Below are positions 53,936 to 61,750 of a stretch of DNA of 64,000 bases, piece by piece. Source of the stretch: DASYLJ01 sp964432595. GTDB taxonomy: Bacteria; Desulfobacterota; Binatia; DP-6. How positions within the stretch are numbered: the stretch's first letter is position 1; every line of letters starts with the position of its first letter. The notes beneath the pieces are model-generated. The model was not told the origin of the DNA. It saw only the letters and a list, made by a program, of their open reading frames with translations, and did no database searches. Where the stretch lies: positions 103,225-167,224 of the forward strand of contig CAYSOF010000015.1 of NCBI GenBank assembly GCA_964432595.1. Direction: 5' to 3'. The position numbers and the translations under genes were made by a program.

Positions 53936-56497
53936 TCACTCGACCGGTGTGGCCCAGCGGTCCCACCGGTTGCGGCCGCGGCCGAGGCGCTGCTTCGCGT
54001 CGTCGGCCACGGTGAGCGTCCAGCCGTCGATCGGCTCGCCGGCGACGTTCAGTCGGCTCGCCAGCCAGAAGAGCCGCTGCGTCTCGGGCCCCTGCACCGT
54101 CGCGAAGCGGTCGCGCAGGTAGTACGGCGGCAGCGCCTGGTAGTGCACCGCGACGCGCACGCGCGCCGCCCGGCGTACGCGCTTCAGCGGAATGCGATAG
54201 GTGACGTCGTCGGTGCCGCTGCCGTCGAAGAACGACGCGTCGTCGGTGCCGACCGGCTTCGTCTCCTCGGCGAACGGCTTGGTCGTCGACCAGCCCATCG
54301 GCTCGAGCCGGTTGTCCTTCACCAGGGTGTCGAGGGCGAGGAAGCTCGTCGTCAGCTTGCCCGTCGCGTCGAGGTGCCGCTCCTCGAAGATCTGCGCCTG
54401 GTCCTCGGAGTCGATGACGTCGTGATGCGGCTCCCAGGTGGTCGTGCTGAGCTCCGTCGGCAGCGGCTCGCCGTCCTCCCCGAGGATCACGCCGAGCGGC
54501 GACGTGCTCCCGGACGCCCACAGCACGCGCCCGCGCCGGTCTTCGACCACCAGCTCGACGAAGGCACGACGGAACCCGACGCCGGACGGAAAGCGGTGCC
54601 CGGCCAGGTTCGTCACGCGGACGACGACCTCGAGATGAGCCGGCAGGCCGCCGCCGCGCCGGACGCGGCGGAGCGATTGCAGCGAGACGGTGGCGGTCTG
54701 CGTCGCCGCGATCCGCGCCGATTGATCCTGCGCGAGCAGCAGGCTCAACGCCGGATCGTCGCTCGTCGAGATGTTGCCGTCGACGGGGATGACGCCCAGC
54801 AGGTCGGCGAACTGCTGGAACATCTCCATGACGAAGAGGTTGATGCCGATCAGCAGGTGGCGCGAGTAGCCCGTGCGTACCGGCAGCGTCACGTCGTCCA
54901 CGCCGGCGGCGTGCTCGAAGTACGGGTAGCGCTCGTCCTGGATGTTCGCGATGCGGAACGCGAGCGGCGCGTTCGGGTCGTCGAAGTGGCCGGGCATGTG
55001 GCAGTCCTGGCAGCTCTTGAACGTGCCCGGCTCCGAGAAGCTGCTGTTCACCCATTCGAGGAACGTCGTCTGCTCGTGCGCCGTCGGCGCCGCCGCCATC
55101 TCCTCCGCCGTGTAGCTGGAGCCCGGATTCAGGATCGGCGTGTAGACCGTGTGGCAGGAGCTGCACAGCTCGGACTCGCCGATGTGTGCGCTGCCGACCG
55201 GCGCCGCGCCGACGGCCTGCTCCATCGCGTAGCCCTGCGGGTCGTCGTACGGGCCGTAGAGCTCGTCGGCCGGACCGAGGTGGAACAGTCCGGTGAAGGT
55301 CGACGGGTCGCCGAGCCCCTCGGGCGCGATGTGGTGGCACGCCGTGCACGAGACGCCGTCGCGGGCGAGCGCCGCGTAGCGCGCCATCGGCTCGTCGCCG
55401 GTCGCGTAGGTCGCGGCGAGCGACATGAGGCCCGTCCCGCCGGTGTCGATGTCGAGCTGCCGCTTTCCCATGACGCCGTGGCAGCGCATGCAGAAGTCGT
55501 CGATGTTGTCGCCGAGCTCGGGATGCAGCGCACGCTCCGACTCGAGCTGCGCGCGGAACACCGGATCGCGTCCCGCGAGACCCATCATCGATGCGCTCCA
55601 CTCGCCGTAGGGCGACAGGTTCAGGTTCTGCCCCTGCACCTGGTGCATCATGTTCGGGTAGAGCCCGTGCAGGAGGGAGTCGGCGTCGTGGCAGCCGCCG
55701 CAGACGTCCGACGTGATGAACGGCTCCGGCGTCGCGCCGGCGACGGGAACGACGTGGTCGTTGCTTGCCGACGGCAGCGGAAGCGCCGATGCCGGCGGGG
55801 CGATCTCCGAGAAGAACGCCACGAACGCCGGGTCCGGCCCCGGCAGCGGCGTCGGCAGCACGGTGGGAACGTACGGCGGCACGTGCGGACCGGGCACCGA
55901 CGGCGGCCCGGTCGGACCGGAGTCGATGTCGCCGTACGTGACGACGGGACCGGTCACGTTCGAGAGGCTGGCGAACAGGAAATGCCCGTTGTCGGCGGCG
56001 GCGTGACACGCGACGCAGTACGGCAGGAACGACTCGCCGGTGTCGTACGACGTGTCCGACACGTCGACGTACGCCCAGAACCAGCCGTCGCGCGACGCCG
56101 TCGCATCGCGCAGCATGATCGTCCAGCCGCCGAGCGCCGTCGGGTCGGTGGCGCCCGGCCCGGCGTACTGCTCCTTCACGACGACGGTGCCGTCGGAGAA
56201 CACCCGGTCCGCGGGGCGGCCGTCCACGAGCCACTGGAAGACCTCGGGCGGATAGTGCACGCGGACGTCGCCGTGGACCGAGTAGTACGTCCCGTCGACG
56301 ATCGGGCCGGTCGCGCGGACATGGAGATCGGTCTGCCAGCCGAGCTGCTGGTAGCACCGGTTCTCGAGGAACGGCCGCAGCGATTCGGTCGACGGCTGGA
56401 GCGGGGTCGCGCAGTCGTAGGGTTGTGCCGCGGCCAGGCCCGCCGACGCGAGCCAGCCCAGCAGGGTCACGATTCCGACACGTCCGGCATGCCTCAT
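53936..56497 (-). CDS. periplasmic multihaem cytochrome c (six CxxCH)
   Basis: 853 residues with a signal peptide (LASAGLAAAQ). Six haem c motifs: CVACH 161-165, CGGCH 266-270, CMRCH 336-340, CTACH 384-388, CSSCH 445-449 and CQDCH 496-500. Haems lie in two groups with long non-haem regions: residues 1-160 start with RCYQQLGWQTDLHV, and 560-853 are a beta-rich domain (AHLEVVVRVTNLAGHRFPSG with RAFVELVVEDRRGRVLW). That tail resembles extracellular-electron-transfer or hydroxylamine-oxidoreductase-like cytochromes. Electron partners are not encoded beside it. It converges with the second sulfatase-like gene (15 bases apart). Confidence 0.85.
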   Translation of the reverse strand: MRHAGRVGIVTLLGWLASAGLAAAQPYDCATPLQPSTESLRPFLENRCYQQLGWQTDLHVRATGPIVDGTYYSVHGDVRVHYPPEVFQWLVDGRPADRVFSDGTVVVKEQYAGPGATDPTALGGWTIMLRDATASRDGWFWAYVDVSDTSYDTGESFLPYCVACHAAADNGHFLFASLSNVTGPVVTYGDIDSGPTGPPSVPGPHVPPYVPTVLPTPLPGPDPAFVAFFSEIAPPASALPLPSASNDHVVPVAGATPEPFITSDVCGGCHDADSLLHGLYPNMMHQVQGQNLNLSPYGEWSASMMGLAGRDPVFRAQLESERALHPELGDNIDDFCMRCHGVMGKRQLDIDTGGTGLMSLAATYATGDEPMARYAALARDGVSCTACHHIAPEGLGDPSTFTGLFHLGPADELYGPYDDPQGYAMEQAVGAAPVGSAHIGESELCSSCHTVYTPILNPGSSYTAEEMAAAPTAHEQTTFLEWVNSSFSEPGTFKSCQDCHMPGHFDDPNAPLAFRIANIQDERYPYFEHAAGVDDVTLPVRTGYSRHLLIGINLFVMEMFQQFADLLGVIPVDGNISTSDDPALSLLLAQDQSARIAATQTATVSLQSLRRVRRGGGLPAHLEVVVRVTNLAGHRFPSGVGFRRAFVELVVEDRRGRVLWASGSTSPLGVILGEDGEPLPTELSTTTWEPHHDVIDSEDQAQIFEERHLDATGKLTTSFLALDTLVKDNRLEPMGWSTTKPFAEETKPVGTDDASFFDGSGTDDVTYRIPLKRVRRAARVRVAVHYQALPPYYLRDRFATVQGPETQRLFWLASRLNVAGEPIDGWTLTVADDAKQRLGRGRNRWDRWATPVE

Positions 56498-56551
56498 CCC
56501 GAGGCTGGTATCGGCCGAAACCGGCGCCGGCTTGATCCGTCAGCCGCCCCC

Positions 56552-56914
56552 TCAGCCGACGCTGCGGACCACCCACCAGCCGAGCAGCGCCACCACCGCG
56601 GCGACGCGGACGGTGTCGCCGCGCAGCAAGCGCACGGGCGGCAGGAACGCCGTCGCGGCGGCCCAGAGCACGACCGGCGCGCCGAACGGATGCTGGCGGA
56701 TCGACGCCGCGAGATCGCCCTGCGCGAGCGCCAGCACGGCGCGTGTCATGCCGCAGCCCGGACAGTCGTGGCCGGTGAGCGCGTGCACCGGGCAGATCGC
56801 GGGCAGGCGCGGCGTCGCGGCGGCGAGGTCCCACGCACCCAGCACGTGGCCGGCGGACGCCGCGACGAGCACGCCGAGCCCGGCGCGCAGCAGGCTACGA
56901 CCCGAAGAAGCCAT
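56552..56914 (-). CDS. DUF2752 membrane protein
   Basis: 120 residues: three hydrophobic segments (LLRAGLGVLVAASAGHVLG, PFGAPVVLWAAATAFL and VRVAAVVALLGWWVV) with the diagnostic CPVHALTGHDCPGCGMTRAVLALAQGD between the first and second. The CPGCGMTRA motif defines DUF2752. The start at 56914 overlaps the end of the upstream DUF4234 gene by 20 bases, typical for this gene pair. Function unknown. Confidence 0.85.
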   Translation of the reverse strand: MASSGRSLLRAGLGVLVAASAGHVLGAWDLAAATPRLPAICPVHALTGHDCPGCGMTRAVLALAQGDLAASIRQHPFGAPVVLWAAATAFLPPVRLLRGDTVRVAAVVALLGWWVVRSVG

Positions 56915-57275
56915 TGATCTCGCTCTGCTGGATGGCATCGGCCACGAGGACGAGTCCGAAGATCGACAGCAGGAGGCTGATCAGCGCCAGGTTCTCGTTC
57001 GGCGGCAGCCCGAGCGTGCGGTTGATCTCCGTGATGACGGCACCCATCCGGTACTGCGTGTAGACGTGGTAGATGCCGCACGTCACCAGCGTCAGGAAGA
57101 ACCACGTCCAGAAGCCGAACTCCTCGCGGCCCACGAACGCGTTCAGCGCCCGGAACTGCCGCGCCTTCCAGAACAGGTTGTAGATCCCGCAGGTGATGAG
57201 CGACAGCACGATGTCCGTCGCGATGCTGCTGAACGCCTCGTCGCGCGCGATGGGGTACGTCCGTGTGTCCGCCAT
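56895..57275 (-). CDS. DUF4234 membrane protein
   Basis: 126 residues. Two near-repeated segments with ITCGIYNLFWKARQFRALN and VTCGIYHVYTQYRMGAVI are the DUF4234 hallmark. A final hydrophobic helix (LALISLLLSIFGLVLVADAI) ends in the charged tail. Three or four membrane helices in all. It starts with MADTRTYPIARDEAF and overlaps DUF2752 downstream. The two are commonly found together; role unknown. Confidence 0.85.
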   Translation of the reverse strand: MADTRTYPIARDEAFSSIATDIVLSLITCGIYNLFWKARQFRALNAFVGREEFGFWTWFFLTLVTCGIYHVYTQYRMGAVITEINRTLGLPPNENLALISLLLSIFGLVLVADAIQQSEINGFFGS

Positions 57276-57311
57276 CGGGCTTTCTAACCCAGATGGCCGC
57301 GCGCGCCAAAT

Positions 57312-57503
57312 CTACTCCTTGAGCGACAGCGCCTGACGCGGGCAGCGACGCACCGCCATCTCGATCTTCGGCCGCAGCGACTCGTCGAGCGGGTCGATCA
57401 GCACGCGCGCCAGGTCGTCGTCGCCGACGACGAAGACCTCGGGCGCGACGTTCATGCAGACGGCGTTCCCCTCGCAGAGGGCGGTATCCACGACCACGTG
57501 CAT
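57312..57503 (-). CDS. 3Fe-4S ferredoxin, probable P450 electron donor
   Basis: 63 residues, start MHVVVDTALCEGNAVCMNVAPEVF. Only three cysteines are present: C10, C16 and C54 (CPRQAL), in the C-x5-C...C-P spacing of [3Fe-4S] ferredoxins that serve actinobacterial and proteobacterial P450s. The fourth ligand of 4Fe-4S forms is missing. It is divergent from the P450 gene, with the start codons 88 bases apart, and is a likely redox partner. GAGG is close before the ATG. Confidence 0.85.
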   Translation of the reverse strand: MHVVVDTALCEGNAVCMNVAPEVFVVGDDDLARVLIDPLDESLRPKIEMAVRRCPRQALSLKE

Positions 57504-57509
57504 GGCCTC

Positions 57510-57538
57510 ACATGCAGCGAGCGCGCGGCGCCCGTCAA
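57510..57538 (-). promoter_or_regulatory. promoter of the ferredoxin gene
   Basis: On the minus strand -35 TTGACG (57538-57533), 17 bases, then TGCATG (57515-57510), a poor -10. The -35 lies 35 bases before the ferredoxin ATG. Its -35 is 15 bases from, and opposite to, the P450 -35 (GTCAAG ... CTTGAC inverted repeat), so one regulator could control both. Confidence 0.4.
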
Positions 57539-57553
57539 GTCGTGCGCGTCAGC

Positions 57554-57583
57554 TTGACAGCTCGGACGGCGCGCCTCTATGGC
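57554..57583 (+). promoter_or_regulatory. promoter of the P450-SDR operon, probably leaderless
   Basis: A perfect -35 TTGACA (57554-57559), 18 bases, then TATGGC (57578-57583). The predicted start is within about two bases of the ATG at 57592, and there is no Shine-Dalgarno sequence. Confidence 0.5.
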
Positions 57584-57591
57584 CTCGGGCG

Positions 57592-58776
57592 ATGTCCGCC
57601 GCACCCCCGCCGATGAACTTTCTCGACGTCGACTTCTACGTGTCCGATCCGTACGACGCGTACGCGTGGCTGCGGCACAACGCCCCCGTCTGGTGGGACG
57701 CCGCGAACGGCTTCTGGGTGGTCACCCGTCACGAGGACGTGGCGTACATCTCGACCCACTCGGACGTCTTCTGCTCGAGCCAGGGCTATCGGCCGAACGT
57801 CGGCCCCGACCCGTCGCTGATCTCGCTCGACCCGCCGCAGCACACCGCGCTGCGCCGGCTGATCAACAAGGGCTTCACGCCGCGCATGGTGGCGCAGCTC
57901 GAGGGCCACGTGCGCGACATCGTCACGCGCACGCTCGACGGCGTGAGCGCGCGGGGCGCGTGCGACTTCGTCGAGGACATCGCGGTGCCGCTGCCGATGC
58001 TCGTCATCGCCGAGCTGCTCGGCTACCCGCAGAGCGACTGGAAACGCCTGCAGCACTGGTCGGACGACATGAACATCGGCGACGCGAGCCATCCGCTCGA
58101 GAAGGTCATCGACGCGTACAACGCGTTCTGCGCCTACCACCAGCAGATCGTCGCGGAGAAGACGGAGTTCGGCGGCGACCTGCTGTCGAAGCTGATGCAC
58201 GGCGAGATGAACGGCGAGCGGCTCGACGCCGACGACGTGCTGCGCACGGCGCTCCTCCTCCTCGTCGGCGGCAACGAGACGACGCGGAACACCGTCGCCG
58301 GCGCGATGCTGGCGCTGATGCAGCATCCCGAGCAGCGCGACCGTCTCGTCGCCGACCCGGGCGGGCTGCCCGTCGCCATCGAGGAGTTCCTGCGCTGGGT
58401 CACGCCCATCATGAACTTCCGCCGCACGGCGACGCGCGACGTCGAGCTGCGCGGCACGCAGATCAAGGCCGGCGATCAGGTCGTGATGATCCACGGCTCG
58501 GCCAACCGCGACGAGACGGTCTTCCCCGACGCGACGACGTTCGACGTCGGCCGCGATCCCAATCCGCACCTCGCCTTCGGCGTCGGCACGCATTTCTGCC
58601 TCGGTGCCAACCTCGCGCGCCTCGAGATCCGCGTCATGTTCGAGGAGCTGCTGCGCCGCTTTCCCGACATGACGCTCGCGCCCGGCGGCGAGGTCCGCCG
58701 CTACCCGTCGACGTTCATCCGCGGCTGGTCGTCCATGCCGGTCGTGTTCACACCCGAAAGGACTGCGCATGTCTGA
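57592..58776 (+). CDS. cytochrome P450
   Basis: 394 residues, standard bacterial class I length. Motifs: I-helix LLLLVGGNETTRN (GGNETT 226-231), the ExxR pair E265/R268 (EEFLRW), NRDETVFPDATTFDVGRDPNPHLAFG and the haem loop FGVGTHFCLG with Cys 336. The GGNETT oxygen-binding segment and NFRRTATRDVELRG are close to CYP123/CYP125-like steroid or fatty-acid hydroxylases, but the substrate is not certain. It probably takes electrons from the divergent 3Fe-4S ferredoxin. The stop overlaps the SDR start by eight bases. Confidence 0.93.
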   Translation: MSAAPPPMNFLDVDFYVSDPYDAYAWLRHNAPVWWDAANGFWVVTRHEDVAYISTHSDVFCSSQGYRPNVGPDPSLISLDPPQHTALRRLINKGFTPRMVAQLEGHVRDIVTRTLDGVSARGACDFVEDIAVPLPMLVIAELLGYPQSDWKRLQHWSDDMNIGDASHPLEKVIDAYNAFCAYHQQIVAEKTEFGGDLLSKLMHGEMNGERLDADDVLRTALLLLVGGNETTRNTVAGAMLALMQHPEQRDRLVADPGGLPVAIEEFLRWVTPIMNFRRTATRDVELRGTQIKAGDQVVMIHGSANRDETVFPDATTFDVGRDPNPHLAFGVGTHFCLGANLARLEIRVMFEELLRRFPDMTLAPGGEVRRYPSTFIRGWSSMPVVFTPERTAHV

Positions 58777-59548
58777 CCTGAAGGGCCGCGTCGCGCTCGT
58801 CACCGGCGGCGGGAGCGGCATCGGCTTCGGCTGCGCCCGGGCGCTGGCCGACGCCGGCGCGCGCGTCGCGCTGATGGGCCGCGATCCGCAGCGTCTCGAG
58901 CGTGCAGTGGCAGAGCTCGGCGCCGACCGGGCGATTGCCGTACCCGGCGACGTGGCCGTCGAGGACGACGTCGCGCGCGCCGTCGCGCAGGCGCGCGAGC
59001 GGCTCGGCCGGCTCGACGTCGGCGTCAACTCGGCCGGCACCGGCTCGCTCGCGCCCGTCACCACCCACCCGGCCGACGAGTGGGCGCGCGTCATGCGCAT
59101 CAACCTCGACGGCGCGTTCTACTGCGTGAAGCACCAGGCCGCGGCGATGATCGAGTGCGGCAACGGCGGCGCCATCGTGAACGTCTCGTCGATCGCCGGC
59201 ATCCTGACGCACCGGCTGATGAGCGCCTACTGCGTCTCGAAGGCGGGCCTCGAGATGCTGACGAAGGTCGCCGCCGACGAGCTGGGCGAGCACGGGATCC
59301 GCGTCAACGCGGTCCGGCCGGGCCTCGTGCCGACCGACCTGGCGACGCCGCTCACGAGCAGCCCGGCCGTCGTCGAGAACTACAAGTCGCTGATGCCGAT
59401 CGACCGCCTCGGCACCGTCGAGGACATCGCGAACGCCGTCCGCTTCCTCGTGAGCGACGACGCGACGTGGATCACGGGCCAGGTGCTCGCGGTCGACGGC
59501 GGCCACACCCTGCGCGCGGGCCCCGACGTCACGCTGATGTTCCGCTGA
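58769..59548 (+). CDS. short-chain dehydrogenase/reductase
   Basis: 259 residues of the classical SDR type. NAD(P)-binding TGGGSGIG is at 12-19, NSAGTG at 87-92 is the family's NNAG-like segment, the catalytic Ser lies in NVSSIAG and YCVSK gives Tyr 154 / Lys 158. IDRLGTVEDIANAVRFLVSDDATWITGQVLAVDGG is the standard C-terminal part. GRDPQR after the second strand suggests NADP preference. It is co-transcribed with the P450 (8-base overlap), so it may act on the hydroxylated product. GAAAGG precedes the ATG. Confidence 0.93.
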   Translation: MSDLKGRVALVTGGGSGIGFGCARALADAGARVALMGRDPQRLERAVAELGADRAIAVPGDVAVEDDVARAVAQARERLGRLDVGVNSAGTGSLAPVTTHPADEWARVMRINLDGAFYCVKHQAAAMIECGNGGAIVNVSSIAGILTHRLMSAYCVSKAGLEMLTKVAADELGEHGIRVNAVRPGLVPTDLATPLTSSPAVVENYKSLMPIDRLGTVEDIANAVRFLVSDDATWITGQVLAVDGGHTLRAGPDVTLMFR

Positions 59549-59582
59549 GTCGTGGGCGGCCGCGACGTCCGTCGCCACCGCC

Positions 59583-59613
59583 TTGACCTGAGTGAAACGT
59601 TTGTTTTAAACGT
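59583..59613 (+). promoter_or_regulatory. promoter and candidate operator of the TetR gene
   Basis: The -35 TTGACC (59583-59588), 16 bases, -10 TTTAAA (59605-59610). Predicted start is about 59617, so the GTG at 59620 would have almost no leader. An inverted repeat ACGTTT-GTTTT-AAACGT (59597-59613) covers the spacer and -10, where repressor binding would shut the gene off. Autoregulation by the TetR protein is likely. Confidence 0.55.
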
Positions 59614-59619
59614 CCGTTC

Positions 59620-60303
59620 GTGTCCGTCGCCGCCGCGCGCGATCCCGCCGCCACCCGCCGCCGCCTGCTCGCCGCCGCGGCGCGCTGCTTCGCCGATCGC
59701 GGCTTCCACGGCACGACCATCCGCGAGATCGCGCAGCGCGCGAAGGTGAACGTCGCGGCGGGGAACTACCACTTCGGGTCGAAGAAGGAGCTCTACCTCG
59801 AGGTGCTGCGCGGCGAGTTCGCGCAGGCGAAGCTCGCCCTGCAGGCGGGCGGCGCGTCGCCGACGCCGGCGGAGCTCGACCGCCTCGACCGCGAGGGACT
59901 GATCGGCGTCCTCCACGCGCGCATGGCCGTCATGCTGCGCCTGATGATCGGTCCGCCGCCCGGCCTCTACGGCACGCTGATGCAGCGGGAGATGGTCGAC
60001 CCCAGCGAGGCGCTGCCGATCATCGTCGACGAGTTCATCAGACCGTGGATGACCGAGATGACGGGCATCATCGCGCGGCTCGAGCCGACGCTCGACGACG
60101 ACGCCGTGGAGCGCTGCGCGATGAGCGTCGTCGGGCAGGCGCTCTTCTTCCGCGCGTCGATGCCGGTCATCCTGCGCTTCTGGAAGCTGCGCGCATACAC
60201 GCCCGCGCTGCGCGACAGCCTGGCCGAGCACATCGCCGACTTCTCGGTAGGCGGCATGGCGCACCGCGCGCGCGGCCGCCGGAGGACGTCCCGTGCGCGC
60301 TGA
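59620..60303 (+). CDS. TetR-family regulator, CecR-like
   Basis: 227 residues. The DNA-binding helices are RRRLLAAAARCFADRGFHGTTIREIAQRAKVNVAAGNYHFGSKKELYLEVLR. The phrase NVAAGNYHFGSKKELY is typical for the AcrR/CecR (DUF1956) group, and the C-terminal helices end MPVILRFWKLRAYTPALRDSLAEHIADF. E. coli CecR lies with ybhG-F-S-R, an ABC export operon with a HlyD protein, which matches this gene order. The start is GTG 59620 and the next gene starts inside its end (11-base overlap). The candidate operator sits on its own promoter. Confidence 0.88.
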   Translation: MSVAAARDPAATRRRLLAAAARCFADRGFHGTTIREIAQRAKVNVAAGNYHFGSKKELYLEVLRGEFAQAKLALQAGGASPTPAELDRLDREGLIGVLHARMAVMLRLMIGPPPGLYGTLMQREMVDPSEALPIIVDEFIRPWMTEMTGIIARLEPTLDDDAVERCAMSVVGQALFFRASMPVILRFWKLRAYTPALRDSLAEHIADFSVGGMAHRARGRRRTSRAR

Positions 60304-61744
60304 GCATTGGATGCTAGTGCTTCCGCTGCTGGTCGCCTGCGGTCCCGTCGCCGTCATGACGCGGCCCGACGGCGACGGTGGCTGGTCCGCCGAACGCCGG
60401 CGCGCGGAGCTGAGCCGCCGCGCGGCCTCCGCCGGCGTCGATCTGGAGGCCGTCGAGCCCGCCATCCCGACCGATCGTCCGCTGACGCTGACCGAGGCGC
60501 TCGCGCTCGCCGCGGGCGGCAACCGTCGCATCGCGGAGGCCGAGCGGCTGCTCGGCGAGGCCGGCGCCCGCGTCCGCCTGGCGCGCGGGCGGCTCCTGCC
60601 GAACGTCACGGGCTCGGGCCGCTACACCTGGTACACCGATCCGCTCTCGAACCAGGTCGACTTTCCGCCCGGCGTCTTGCCGCCGGGGGTGACACCGCCG
60701 ATCGTCGTCATCCGCCAGCAGGAGTCGGGCCGCGTGAACGGTACGGTCCAGGTGCCGCTCGACGTCACCGGCGAGCTGTGGAAGGGCCTCACGGCCGCGC
60801 AGGCCGGCTATCGCGGCGAGCGCGCGCGCACCTGGGCGACGACGCTGTCGCAGCAGGTCGCCGTCATCCGCGCGTACTTCCAGGTGCTGGAGGCGCAGCG
60901 GCTCCGCACGGTCGTGACCGAGCGCATCGAGGTGCAGCGCCAGCAGCTCGCGAACGCGCAGAACCGCTTCGACAGCGGCCGGCTCACGAAGAACGAGCTG
61001 CTCGTCGTCCAGGTGGCGCTGCGCAACAGCGAGCAGATGTTGCTCCGCCGCGACCTCGACATCGCGGAGACGCGATGGACGCTGAACGAGCTCATCGGGC
61101 GGCCGGTCGACGCCCCGACCGCGGTCGTCGACGTCGAGACCCCGCCCGTTCTGCCCACGACCGCCGACGCCCTGCGCGACGCCTTCGCCAACAACCCGGT
61201 GCTGGTCTCGCTGCTCGAGGAGCAGCAGCGCCTCGACGACCTGACGAGCGCGCTCGAACGCGGCCGCCTGCCGCGTTTCAACGCCGGTGGCGCCATCGAC
61301 TGGACGTCGGAGGAGATCATCACCCCGCAGCGCGTCGGAGCGGGCTTCGTCGGCTTCACGTGGGACCTCGGCACCGACGGGCAGCGCGAGGCGCAGATCG
61401 CCGAGGCGCGCATCAAGGCCGACCGCAACCGCATCGCGGTCGAGAGCGAGCTGCGCGCGCTCGAGACCGGCGTGCGCTCGACGCAGCGGGCGGCCGAGGA
61501 GCGGCTGGCGGCGCTCGAGTCCGCGGGCGAGGCCGTGGCGCAGGCGGAGGAGAACCTGCGCATCCGCCAGCAGCAGTTCGACGCCGGCCGCGCGACGAGC
61601 GAGGACGTGCTCGACGCCGAGGCGCTCCTGTCGCAGCAGCGCGCCGACCTCGCCACCGCCCTCTACCAGGCGCACACGCGTCGCGCCGAGCTGCAGCAGC
61701 TGATCGGCCTGCCCCTCGACGGGCTGGCCGCCGCCACGAGGTAG
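60293..61744 (+). CDS. TolC-family outer-membrane efflux lipoprotein
   Basis: 483 residues from GTG 60293. The signal peptide has lipobox LVAC (Cys 16). Two OEP repeats follow: TLTEALALAAGGNRRIAEAERLLGEAGARVRLARGRLLPNVTGSG and the matching second half LRDAFANNPVLVSLLEEQQRLDDLTSALERGRLPRFNAGG. Each is followed by long coiled-coil helices (AQNRFDSGRLTKNELLVVQ; RQQQFDAGRATSEDVLDAEA). This is the outer-membrane channel for the HlyD and ABC proteins encoded next. It overlaps the TetR gene and lies seven bases before the adaptor gene. Confidence 0.9.
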   Translation: MRAEHWMLVLPLLVACGPVAVMTRPDGDGGWSAERRRAELSRRAASAGVDLEAVEPAIPTDRPLTLTEALALAAGGNRRIAEAERLLGEAGARVRLARGRLLPNVTGSGRYTWYTDPLSNQVDFPPGVLPPGVTPPIVVIRQQESGRVNGTVQVPLDVTGELWKGLTAAQAGYRGERARTWATTLSQQVAVIRAYFQVLEAQRLRTVVTERIEVQRQQLANAQNRFDSGRLTKNELLVVQVALRNSEQMLLRRDLDIAETRWTLNELIGRPVDAPTAVVDVETPPVLPTTADALRDAFANNPVLVSLLEEQQRLDDLTSALERGRLPRFNAGGAIDWTSEEIITPQRVGAGFVGFTWDLGTDGQREAQIAEARIKADRNRIAVESELRALETGVRSTQRAAEERLAALESAGEAVAQAEENLRIRQQQFDAGRATSEDVLDAEALLSQQRADLATALYQAHTRRAELQQLIGLPLDGLAAATR

Positions 61745-61750
61745 CGTTCG

